A stretch of DNA of 50,740 bases from the IMG/VR virus record IMGVR_UViG_3300030419_000468, positions 1-50,740 of that record. The stretch is one strand, 5' to 3'. Made by a program: the position numbers and the translations under genes. This stretch comes from a virus. The notes under the pieces are model-generated. The model made no database searches. It was not told the DNA's origin and saw only the letters and a program-made list of their open reading frames with translations. Positions 24,951 through 34,800 of the stretch are shown piece after piece. Each line of letters begins with the position of its first letter. Position 1 is the first letter of the stretch.

Positions 24951-25262
24951 TTATTCTCCCCAAGCAATACTACCGTTAGCATAGTATGTCTTAAATACTC
25001 TACCGGTATTATCTTCTAAATCTGTTCCAACTCTTATATCACCTTCAACATCTAATGCTGCTTGTGGGTTGGTTGTTTGTATTCCTATTTTATCACTTGT
25101 AGTATTTGCAACTAATAAATCATCAGCTGCTCCTGTCCCTAATCTTGATACAGCAGTATTACTAACTTTATCTGATTTTATAGAGACGTCAGTATTGCCC
25201 AATGCTTTACCTCTTGCTCCTACTGCTATTAAATCTGCTAAATGTCTTGCTTTACTTGGCAT
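24951..25262 (-). CDS. Small fibre-like virion protein with YYANG(S)IAWG end
   Basis: A 103-residue protein with a helical start (MPSKARHLADLIAVGARGKALGNTD), a SDKIGIQTTNPQAALDVEGDIRVG segment typical of phage fibre stalks, and a C-terminal block FKTYYANGSIAWGE. The same end occurs in the next upstream gene (LKVYYANGDVAWG), so the two proteins share a C-terminal module. They lie where T4 has wac (neck whiskers), so a neck- or fibre-associated role is plausible. Stop is nine bases before gp13. Confidence 0.65.
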   Translation of the reverse strand: MPSKARHLADLIAVGARGKALGNTDVSIKSDKVSNTAVSRLGTGAADDLLVANTTSDKIGIQTTNPQAALDVEGDIRVGTDLEDNTGRVFKTYYANGSIAWGE

Positions 25263-25265
25263 ATG

Positions 25266-25928
25266 TTATCCCCATGCTACATCACCATTAGCATAATATA
25301 CTTTAAGTGATCTATTGCTATCGTCTATTAATGTACCATTAACTACGACGTTAGCCCCGAAGTATGCTTTTCCGTTAACTGAAAATAAATGATCTGGATT
25401 AGTATTAGCTATTCCAATATTATTATTTGAAGCTACGGAAATATTATTACTACTGAATATGTTAAATGAATGTATCTGTAAGATATCATTATTACTTGCT
25501 CCAGAAGTAAGTACTACATTAGAACCATTTGTTGCTGTGTAGTCTTCTGTATTCTCTAATAGAATACCGTTTAAATAAACTTTCAATGAATCTGCACTTC
25601 TATAATTTAAACTTGCAGAATTGTTATCATTACCAGCGAAATTAGTTTGTCCATTAGCTGCAGTGTATTCATATTCTACGAATGCACCTTGTGGTATACT
25701 TGTTAATGTATATGTACTGTTAGCAGTATTGTATATTAATATACCATTGTTAACCGTTGGGTCATCATCTACATCTAATAATTCTGCAAGATTACTAGTT
25801 GTACCAGCTCCACCTGAAGTTGTGATTGTAATTGTATTCTGTGCAGCTAATTCATTCTCTTGTAATCCTCCACTAGAAAGATTAACTTTAACATTAAGAG
25901 CTGCATCATTAAATAAAGTATTAGACAT
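25266..25928 (-). CDS. Fibre-like virion protein, wac position
   Basis: A 220-residue beta-rich protein. Its middle (AFVEYEYTAANGQTNFAGNDNN, then LKVYLNGILLENTEDYTATNGSNVVLTSGASNNDILQIHSF) is a common phage fibre module. The C-terminal part has NNIGIANTNPDHLFSVNGKAYFG and ends LKVYYANGDVAWG, shared with the gene after it. Probably exposed on the virion near the neck. It forms ATGA-type or one-base junctions with neighbours. Confidence 0.7.
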   Translation of the reverse strand: MSNTLFNDAALNVKVNLSSGGLQENELAAQNTITITTSGGAGTTSNLAELLDVDDDPTVNNGILIYNTANSTYTLTSIPQGAFVEYEYTAANGQTNFAGNDNNSASLNYRSADSLKVYLNGILLENTEDYTATNGSNVVLTSGASNNDILQIHSFNIFSSNNISVASNNNIGIANTNPDHLFSVNGKAYFGANVVVNGTLIDDSNRSLKVYYANGDVAWG

Positions 25929-26257
25929 TACTTAGTCACCTCCGGTGTCACTGTTACCATTCCTTCTAATATTCTTGATATTGAGCCAGAGCTATTTGTT
26001 AACTCTGCATCCCAAACATATCTACCAGCAGACATTGCAGCTGTTACAGAATTGTTTAGTGCTAAAGTTAATGTAGAATTTGCAACAGTCAATGTACAAG
26101 TGAATGCTGTTGAGTTAGATGATGAATGTGTTTTTCTAATTTGCGAAGCTGCAGAATACCCTGTCAGGTTTAAGTCTACGCCTGATGAATCTGTTAAGTT
26201 TATTGCCGTTGAAAAATCTGTGCCTTGATCAATTATTATATTAACTCTGGTGGCCAT
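25928..26257 (-). CDS. Small beta-sandwich virion protein (BppU N-terminal-like)
   Basis: A 109-residue protein with the pattern NIIIDQGTDFSTAINLTDSSGVDLNLTGYSAASQIRK, then LTLALNNSVTAAMSAGRYVWDAELTNSSGSISRILEGMVTVTPEVT. This matches a small domain widespread in phage baseplates and necks (BppU N-terminal-like). It starts the transcript read from the late promoter at 26297 and lies ahead of the wac-position proteins and gp13. Confidence 0.75.
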   Translation of the reverse strand: MATRVNIIIDQGTDFSTAINLTDSSGVDLNLTGYSAASQIRKTHSSSNSTAFTCTLTVANSTLTLALNNSVTAAMSAGRYVWDAELTNSSGSISRILEGMVTVTPEVTK

Positions 26258-26281
26258 TCAATGCTCCTTTTAAATCTGTAT

Positions 26282-26289
26282 TATAAATA
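26282..26289 (+). promoter_or_regulatory. Late promoter, plus strand
   Basis: TATAAATA on the plus strand, 28 bases before the only plus-strand gene. It is one half of a divergent pair with 26297-26304. Confidence 0.75.
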
Positions 26290-26296
26290 CTATTAC

Positions 26297-26304
26297 TATT
26301 TATA
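26297..26304 (-). promoter_or_regulatory. Late promoter, minus strand, before neck operon
   Basis: TATAAATA on the minus strand, 40 bases before the 109-residue gene at 26257. Only seven bases separate it from the plus-strand box, so the two polymerases would have overlapping footprints. Confidence 0.8.
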
Positions 26305-26317
26305 AGAGGAATTAGTT

Positions 26318-26653
26318 ATGCAATTGCGAAATGACTTCAAATACGCGTTAATAGAAGAATATAAAACTTACTGGAACGCATACGACAACCCAAACGAATT
26401 TTACTCTGATATACTATCTATGGATTCTAGTATGTTCGAGCACTTTGCAGCACGAAGAATGTCTGCAAAAGGAATGCAAGGATTGACAGAACTTAGATTA
26501 CTTGACCAAAACACTTTATGGTTTGTAATGTATGGTAAAACTAAACGTGCTTTAGAATGCTTAGAAAGTATTAATCAAGATAAAATAGAATTCTTAGGAC
26601 ATAAAAATAGATTAGAAGTTAAAAGAAAACTAATCGATTTACAAGATCAATAA
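26318..26653 (+). CDS. Hypothetical protein, the only plus-strand gene
   Basis: A 111-residue, mostly helical, charged protein (MQLRNDFKYALIEEYKTYWNAYDNP, then MFEHFAARRMSAKGMQGLTELRLLDQNTLWFVMYGKTKRALECL). I do not recognise it. AGAGGA lies seven bases before the ATG and a late box 28 bases before, so it is probably a late gene. Its TAA stop abuts the stop codon of the convergent oxygenase-like gene with no terminator between them. Reversed orientation suggests a recent insertion or a separately regulated gene. Confidence 0.72.
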   Translation: MQLRNDFKYALIEEYKTYWNAYDNPNEFYSDILSMDSSMFEHFAARRMSAKGMQGLTELRLLDQNTLWFVMYGKTKRALECLESINQDKIEFLGHKNRLEVKRKLIDLQDQ

Positions 26654-27436
26654 TTATCTTTGAGAGTGACCAGGCCTACTATGTACGCCTAGAAATGTTG
26701 CTGACTCTCCTTTTGCCTTTTCTTCTGATGTTAATTCTTCAATAATATCTTCCCAGATATTTTCATCAAATACAACCCATCCTAATGTTATTCTTGGACC
26801 ACCATATGCAGCATGCCACATAATTTTATTATGTTCTTCCTTCTTACCATAGTATCCAAGTTTGCAATGCCATCCAGGAACGTCATCTATATGTACTAAT
26901 TTCATATCTGGATTTGCTCTTATTGAACCTGGCTTTTCTCCACTGCTGTCAAGGTGACGCCAATAACCTTCACCTGTTGGGTTCCATGTAAACAAACAAT
27001 TAAATCCTGGAACATTCCAATTAGTATGCCAAGCAATATATCCGTCTTTAGGATAATACATCTTTAATGCACAAAATTTATATCCAATATATGAACCTAA
27101 TGTATCATCTAACTCAATAGACTTTTCAAGATATTTTTGAATCCATTCTTTTTCATTAGCACTAAATCTATCTCCTTCTTCTTGTAAAGTCTTTCTTAAA
27201 GTAGGTTCATTTAGATCATAACCATAACTATCAGGTGGGTATCCATCATGTGTTTCTGCTGGACTACTCTTTAAGCATTCTACTGATGCTGCGTATTCTG
27301 ATCTATTCTCATTATAAAATTTGCCCTTTGTTCTCCAATTAGGTAAATTTACGTCAGGTGGATTTTGTGATACCCAATCACTATACTTATTTAAAACGGT
27401 CAAAAGATCCGTAGGTAGTGTCAAAACCTGTCTCAT
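26654..27436 (-). CDS. Putative Fe(II)/2OG oxygenase-like protein
   Basis: A 260-residue protein whose second half fits a double-stranded beta helix: DGYIAWHTNWNVPGFNCLF with H137-x-N139, GEGYWRHLDSSGE, then IMWHAAYGGPRITLGWVVF with H208 and R215. That gives an HxN...H...R arrangement where HxD...H...R is usual. A role in hydroxylating a protein or glycan is inferred. The N-terminal 120 residues are Trp/Asn-rich and not recognised. It overlaps the glycosyltransferase gene by 50 bases, so the two are coupled, and the operon includes the giant fibre upstream. Confidence 0.6.
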   Translation of the reverse strand: MRQVLTLPTDLLTVLNKYSDWVSQNPPDVNLPNWRTKGKFYNENRSEYAASVECLKSSPAETHDGYPPDSYGYDLNEPTLRKTLQEEGDRFSANEKEWIQKYLEKSIELDDTLGSYIGYKFCALKMYYPKDGYIAWHTNWNVPGFNCLFTWNPTGEGYWRHLDSSGEKPGSIRANPDMKLVHIDDVPGWHCKLGYYGKKEEHNKIMWHAAYGGPRITLGWVVFDENIWEDIIEELTSEEKAKGESATFLGVHSRPGHSQR

Positions 27437-28229
27437 CTATAATATAAGCCTCCCGCTTGTGTGTTTGTTCTGGATCAATAGTATAATGCAAAAATGCTTT
27501 AGTTGTTCCAGGACGTAGTTCAGTCTCTTTATACCCAGTGACAAAATTATATTTTGCATCATTAGGCATCCTTCCAATCTTAACATCCATATCTGGATTT
27601 TCATACAATGCTCTCCAAAAAGCAAATGTATCCCAGTATGTTAATCCTTTCGGGAAAGGACTGGTATTCTTTTCAACAGTGTGTTTCTTATACCAATACA
27701 ACCACTGTTCCCATAACTTCTGTGTTCTCTCATTCTTTCTCCAAACGAACATTCCACAATGCCATCTGAATTTATGAGCTTTACCTTGTCTATATAACTC
27801 AATATGATCTTTATTATAATGTTCAAGTTCTTCAGCTGGTATACCAGGTCCTACTTGGTCATCATGTGTGAAGTAAACAACCTTAGCATTATAAGGTCTA
27901 TTCTCTGACATGACAACATCATTATCACCTAAAAGATCAAATACTTCTTCTATCTCATCACTTAAAACAAAACCATCAACATCAAGATAACAAGTGACAT
28001 CAAATGGTGTTCTTTCTAATGCCCATAGTTTTGTTCTAACATGAACCGGTACTGGTGTGATAAGATGATCAAATAATTTTCTATCTTCATCTGTCACCCA
28101 CTCTTCGTGTGTGAACACTGCTACTTTAGCATCTGGTACTTCATCCTTTAAAGACTCAACGCACATAACAAGAGCGTCGTAGAAAGGTTTAGATACAGTA
28201 GCTACTAAAAGATAACCTCTACTCTCCAT
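27387..28229 (-). CDS. Glycosyltransferase, GT-A fold (GT8-like)
   Basis: A 280-residue protein opening YLLVATVSKPFYDALVMCVESLKD, a nucleotide-sugar-binding strand and helix, followed by TKLWALERTPFDVTCYLDVDGFVL with the metal-binding DVD at 83-85, as in GT8 and related families. A later RWHCGMFVWRKN block and an FLHYT near the C-terminus are typical acceptor/metal residues. It should move a sugar from a nucleotide sugar to a protein or glycan in the cytoplasm. It lies between the 177-residue gene and the oxygenase and overlaps both. Direct proximity to giant Tyr/Lys-rich fibres suggests these as acceptors (inference). Confidence 0.82.
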   Translation of the reverse strand: MESRGYLLVATVSKPFYDALVMCVESLKDEVPDAKVAVFTHEEWVTDEDRKLFDHLITPVPVHVRTKLWALERTPFDVTCYLDVDGFVLSDEIEEVFDLLGDNDVVMSENRPYNAKVVYFTHDDQVGPGIPAEELEHYNKDHIELYRQGKAHKFRWHCGMFVWRKNERTQKLWEQWLYWYKKHTVEKNTSPFPKGLTYWDTFAFWRALYENPDMDVKIGRMPNDAKYNFVTGYKETELRPGTTKAFLHYTIDPEQTHKREAYIIDETGFDTTYGSFDRFK

Positions 28230-28752
28230 CCTTCTCAGCTTCCTTAATAATTATAGCTATTCCAAAAGCCTGAGCTTCTTCTGGTGAGGTTGCCGATCTA
28301 AGTTTTCTTTTTAATGTTTTGAATTCTGTTCCTTTAACTTGAGGCAAGTCTAAAAATGTAGATTTAATATTCCATAATGCAGCTCTTCTATCTTCTCTTT
28401 CTCGTATGGTCTTTTCTTCTTCAGCAGCTTTACCTAATTCTCTTTGTATTTGAACCTGACGTGCAGTGTTATGTCTAATCTCATCTTCACTAAATTGTTT
28501 TCTAATATCTCTATACAGTGGATGTTTGTCGTCTGTTGGAATATTCTTTTCTTGCGTGGCCATTCCATCTGGTCTTAATAATACACAAGCCATCTCTGTT
28601 CTACTATTGTTAGTGTAATGTGGATTGGTTATCATTGGTAAAGTTGGATCCAATGAAAAGTTAGGAATGGGGAGTTGTTTTAACTCACTTTGTTTTGGTG
28701 TTTCAACTGTGACTCCTTCTGGAATCTTAGCAGTCTTCGTTTCTTCTGTCAT
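28219..28752 (-). CDS. Hypothetical protein between giant fibre and glycosyltransferase
   Basis: A 177-residue charged protein. The first 45 residues are Pro/Thr/Lys-rich and disordered-looking (PKQSELKQLPIPNFSLDPTLP), then a helical, Glu/Arg-rich segment (ARQVQIQRELGKAAEEEKTIREREDRRAALW), ending with KLRSATSPEEAQAFGIAIIIKEAEKDGE. Not recognised. It has its own combined sigma70 and late promoter, so it may be made early as well as late, unlike the fibre before it. Confidence 0.7.
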   Translation of the reverse strand: MTEETKTAKIPEGVTVETPKQSELKQLPIPNFSLDPTLPMITNPHYTNNSRTEMACVLLRPDGMATQEKNIPTDDKHPLYRDIRKQFSEDEIRHNTARQVQIQRELGKAAEEEKTIREREDRRAALWNIKSTFLDLPQVKGTEFKTLKRKLRSATSPEEAQAFGIAIIIKEAEKDGE

Positions 28753-28775
28753 AATATATGCCTCTTGTTGTAATC

Positions 28776-28804
28776 ATTATATATGAATCTATTTATAAAG
28801 TCAA
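28776..28804 (-). promoter_or_regulatory. Sigma70 promoter with late promoter in its spacer
   Basis: TTGACT (28799-28804), 17 bases and TATAAT (28776-28781) on the minus strand, with TATAAATA (28790-28797) inside the spacer. It begins 4 bases after the giant-fibre stop and leads into the 177-residue gene (ATG 28752), glycosyltransferase and oxygenase. Confidence 0.8.
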
Positions 28805-28807
28805 CAG

Positions 28808-31800
28808 TTAAGCTGTTCTAATCCATAATTTTAATGTGCTGATTGTCTCTACTGCTGATTGTACAGTTGATCCAGTCCATGTTTTACTATATGCAGCACC
28901 TAACCAGTTAGATTGATACTGTGCAGTAAATTGACCTTCGTATGCTTTCTCCCACTGTTTTACAAATTGACCAGTGTATTGAGCTTCATAGTTAGTTGTG
29001 AATGTGCCTTCATATACTTTTGTATATGTACTTTCAAATTGTCCAGTATATACACCTTCCCATAACTTCTGATATAGTTTACTATACTGACCAGTATATG
29101 CTTTTTGATATTGCTTTGTCCAGTTTTGTGTAAATGAACCTTCATACTGTTTTTCATATGCTTTAATATATGTTCCAATATATGCTCTATCAAATTGTCC
29201 TTCGTATGCTTTAGTATACTGTCCTAAGTACCAACCTGTATATTGTCCTAAGTATTGACCAGCCCATGCTTTAGTAAATTGTTGTAAGAATGTTCCTTCA
29301 TATTGTCTATTGAATGAACCTTCAAACAGTGCTGAGTATGAAGCAATGTAATCTTTATTATATTGTCCTACATACTGACCAACATATGCTTTAGCAAATT
29401 GTCCTGTAAATTGTCCTTCATACTGGCCAGTGTATTGACCTAGATATGCTTTTTCAAATGCACCTGTAAATTGTCCTTCGTACTGACCAACATACACACC
29501 AGTATATACTCCTTGATAAACATGAGCTCCTTCATACTGACCTAAGTAGGATCTGTCATATACGCCTTCATATGTTTTTGTATATTGTGTGCTAAACTGA
29601 CCTGTATATTGTCCATCATATGTTCCACTAAATGTTCTTGTTCCTTCCCATAATTTAGCATATGCTTTAACATAATTTAAACTTACATATGTTGTTGCAA
29701 ACGCACCTTCAAAACTTCCAGTGTATTGACCAGTATATGTTCTTGTTCCTTCAAACTGACCAGCGTATTGTTTTACATAACTTACTACATATAATTTTTC
29801 AAAGTTGTTTGTGTATTGACCAGTAAATGTTCTTGTTCCTGTATATGCTTTTGTATATTGTTTTGTAAATGCACCTTCATATTGTTTACCATATTGACCA
29901 GTATATGTTCTAGTTCCTTCATATTGTCTAGCATATACGCCTTCCCAGTTTCTAGCAAATGACCCTTCATATAATTTTGCATAATCTTTTACATAGTTCT
30001 TAGTATATGCTCTTATATACTGACCGGTGTATTGAGAAGTAAATACTCCTTCATATACTCCTTCATAAAGTTTAACATAAGTCTTACCATACTGACCTAT
30101 AAACTGTTTGAGATATTGTGTTGTAAATGCTCCTTCATAAGCCTTAGTGTAGTTTGTATCAAACGAACCTTCATATAATGCTAAGTATTGTTTTCCAAAT
30201 TGTCCTTCATATGTTTTAACATATAGTCCAGTGTATGTTTTAGTGTATGATGTCGAGAACACTCCTTCGTATGATTTTTCATAATTGGTTCCATAAGATC
30301 CATCATATGCTTTTTCATAGTTAGTACCAAATTGACCTGAGTAGTCTTTACTATAGTTGGCTGCAAACACTCCTGCGTATGCTCCTTCATATATTGTTCC
30401 AAACACTCCTTCGTATTGTGTATTGAATACACCTTCAAATTGTTTTGCATAGTTAGTTGTGAACACTCCTTCATATTGAGTTACGTAATCTTTAGCATAG
30501 TTAGTTGTATACACTCCTTCGTATGTTCCAACATAATTAGTTCCATATACTCCTGTGTATTGTTCTGTAAAGTCTTTTTGATAGTTTGTAGAGTATACGC
30601 CATCAAAGTTTTTAGCATAGTTAGTACCATACTGAGTCTCATATTGGCTAGTGTAATCTTTTTGATAGTTAGTTGTAAATACACCTTCGTATTGATCTGT
30701 ATAGTTTGTTTCAAATGCTCCTTCAAAAGCTCCTGCATATTGTTGTCCAAACTGACCAGTATATTGTCCTTCGTATTGTTTTAGATATTGCTTAACATAT
30801 TGTTTAGCATATTGTGTTACAAATGAACCGTCAAATGAACCTTCATATACCTTTGCATATAATCCAACATAAACTTTACCATATGTTGTATCAAATGATC
30901 CTTGGAACACTCCACCGTATATATTTGTATATTGGCCAACATATGCTTTCTGATATTGTGTTGTAAACAACCCAGCATAGTCTGTTGTGAATCCGCCCTC
31001 ATATTGAGTTATATAATCTTTAGAATAGTTGTCTGTAAACTGCCCTGTAAACTGTCTGTCGTAATTGCCCTCATATTGTTTAGCATATTGTGTGACATAG
31101 TCCTTAGCATAGTTGTCTGTAAATGAACCTTCGTATGTTTTAGTCCATTGATTAATATAAAGTTTAGCATAGTTAGTTGTATATGTTCCTTCGAACACTC
31201 CACCATATACATTTGTGTATTGACCAACATAGTTCTTAGCATATTGTGTAGCAAATGAACCTTCGTATTGTGAGGTGTATGCTCCTTCCCATGCTTTGGC
31301 ATAAGTTGAGGAATATTCTTTTTGGTATTGATCTGTAAACTGTCCTACATATGTTCCAGTAAATTGTCCTTCCCATTGGCCAGTGTATTGTCTTTCCCAA
31401 TTCTTAGTATAGTTTGTAGTAAATAATCCTACATAATTCTCTGTATATGTTCCAGTGTAATCTCTTGCATAGTTGGATGTAAACTGTCCTTCGTATTGTT
31501 TACCATACTGACCAACATAATTCTTTTGATAGTTCTCTGTATACGTTCCTTCAAATACACCACCGTATATGTTAGTATATTGTCCTACGTATGCTTTTGC
31601 ATATTGAGCGGTATAATCTTTAGCATAGTTAGTTGTAAACTGTCCAACATAATTTTTAGAGTACTGGCCAACATATGCTTTCTGGAATACTCTTTGATAA
31701 TCTGTTGTAAATACTCCTGTGTATTGATCTGTAAATGATCCTTCAAATTGTCCAGCATATTGAGTGACATAATCTTTAGCATAATTGGTTGTGTAATCTT

Positions 31801-34800
31801 TAGCATAGTTTCTTGTGTATGTTCCTTCAAATACACCACCGTATATGTTTGTATATTGTCCTACATAGTTCTTAGTATAGTTGGTTGTAAACTGTCCTGT
31901 ATATTGAGTTGTGTATACTCCTGTATATTGGCCTGTATATGCTTTCTGCCAGATCTTAGTATACTGTCCAGTATATCTCTTGGTGTAATTTCCTTCATAT
32001 GCTTTTGTAAATTGATTTGCATATGCTTTTTGGAAGTTAGTTGTATATACTCCAGTGTACTGTGATCCATATACTCCTTCATATGCTTTTGTATATTGAG
32101 TAGTATATTGTCCTGTATATTGACTTTCATATGTACCATCATACTGTCTAGTAAAGTTTGTTGTATATCTCTTCGTATAGTTAGTTGTGTATGTTCCACT
32201 AAACTGACTTTCATAAACTCCTTCATATGCTTTTGCATATTGTTTTGTATACTGTCCTGTATAGTTTCCAGTAAACTGTCCTGTATACTGACCACTATAT
32301 GCTTTTGAGTAAGATGTGGCATACTGACCTTCGTAGGCTCTTGTGTATGTTGTAGCATATTGTCCACTGTATGCTCTTGTGTAAGATGTACTATATGACC
32401 CAGTAAACTGTCTTGTATAGGTTGTATTATATGATCCAGTATACTGTCTTGTATAGTTCCTTGCATACTGACCACTATATGTTGTTGAGAAGTATCCTGT
32501 ATATTGTCCTGTATACTGTCTTGAGTAGTTTCCAGTATAACTACCTGTGTATTGAGAGTTATATGTTCCACTATATGTTGTTGAGAAGTATCCTGTAAAC
32601 TGTCCTGTATATTGTACTTGCGCTGAGAAGTATCCTGTATACTGTGCTCCACCTTCTCCACCACCAGCGAACTGTCTTGACCACGTACCACCAGATGAAA
32701 ATTGTTGTGACGGCCCAGGTCCACTAAACTGTCTAAGACCCATATAGGCTTTGTCATTCATTTCAAAGACTCTTGAACCAGTGTATTGAACTGTTGTTGA
32801 TCCAGTGTAGTTTAAACCAGGACCAGTAAACTGATTAGAGTATTGTGTTGTTCTTGTGACTCTGGTATATGATCCAGAATAACCTCTTGTCCATTGTTTA
32901 TTATATGTTCCACTATATTGTCTGGTATAGTTAGTTGAGTATTGAGTTGTTCTTGTGACCCTACTATAGTTTCCAGTATAATGTCTGGTATAGTTAGTTG
33001 AATACTGCCCGCTGTATGCTCTTACAAAATTGTTTGCATATGTTCCGCTGTATGCTCTTGTATAACTTGAATTATATGATCCAGTATACTGTCTTGTATA
33101 GTTTGATGAGTATGAACCAGTATACTGTCTTGTATAGTTTGTTGAGTATGAACCAGTAAACTGTCTTGACCACTGTGTGCTATATGTCCCACTATATTGT
33201 CCTGCATAGTTAGAACTATATTGTCCAGTAAACGCTCTTGTGTATTGACCAGTGTATGCTTTTTGATAATTGGTATCATACTCTTTTGTATAGTTAGTTG
33301 CATACTGTCCTACGTATGCTTTTGTATATTGACCTGCAAATTGTTTAGCATAGTTTGTATCATAAGAACCAACATACTGTTTTGTATATTGTCCTGTAAA
33401 CGCTTTTTGGTATTGTGTTGTGTATACTTTTGCATAAGTTGTATCATATGAACCAGTATATGCTCTATCATAGTTTCCACTATATTGTACATCATAATTT
33501 CTTGTAAATACACCTTCGTAAACACCAGTGTATGCTTTTTCATATACCCCAGTATATTGTTTAGCATAGTTAGTAGCAAAAGATCCTTCCCACACTCTAT
33601 CATATTGACCAATGTATTGGCCAACGTATGCTTTCTGATATTGTTTTACATATTGTTTAGCATATTGTGCTACATAGTTTTTAGCAAACTCGTTTGTATA
33701 TTGGCCAATCCATGCTCTTTGGTATTGTCCTGCATATGCTTTTTGGAATGCTTTTATATAATCAGTTGTGTATATACCCTCATATGTTTTAGCATATGAA
33801 CCTTCATATGTTTTTTGATATTGCGCTACGTAGTTTTTCTCGTACTGTGTTGTAAATGATCCTTCCCATATTCTATCATATTGGCCTACATATTGACCAA
33901 CGTATGCTTTTTCATATTGTCTAGCAAATGTACCTTCGTATGCTTTTGTATATTGTCCGGCATATTGTTTAGCATATTGTTTAGTATAAACACCTACGTA
34001 TGCTTTTTGGTACGAACCTTCATATTGTTTAGCCCATTGTACTAGATAAGTTTTTGTATACTGATCGGCATATTGACCAGCCCATTGTCTAGCATAAGCG
34101 CCTTCCCATTGCTGCGCATATTGTGCTGCCCATTGTACTGTCCATTGTGCTGTGTATGCTCCAACATATGCTTTTTCATATACACCAACATAATCTTTAG
34201 TATATTGAGTAACAAATGAACCTTCCCATACTCTATCATACTGACCAACATATTGTCCAGTATATGCTTTCTCATATTGTTTTACATAATTCTTTTCATA
34301 TTGTTTTTCATACTGACCTATCCATGCTTTCTCATATTGTTTTACATAATTCTTAGCATAGTTGGTTGTATATTGTCCTGTAAATCTTCCTTCGTATTGA
34401 CCCGTCCATTGTTGTTGATATTGTGCTACATAATTTTTAGCATATTGACCAACATATAATTTTTGATATGCGCCCTCATATTGTTTTGCATAGTTCGAAG
34501 TAAATGATCCTTCCCATATTCTGTCATACTGTCCTACGTATTGACCAACATATACTTTTGTATATCCTGTTCCAAATTGTCCTTCATATTGTTCTGTATA
34601 TTGGCCAACATAACTACCGACGTAGTTTTTAGCATAATTTTCTGTATAGTCTTTAGAATAGTTGGCTGAAAACTCTCCAGCATAAACACCCTCATATTGT
34701 TTTAAGAAATTGCTTTCATACTGACCGACGTATGTTTTTGTCCATACCTTTTCATATTGACCAACATATGCTTTTTGATAATCTTTAGCATAGTTTTTTG

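Noticed and set aside
24948-24955. AATAAATA before gp13
   Set aside because: One base off consensus and only six bases from the ATG, leaving no room for a leader.
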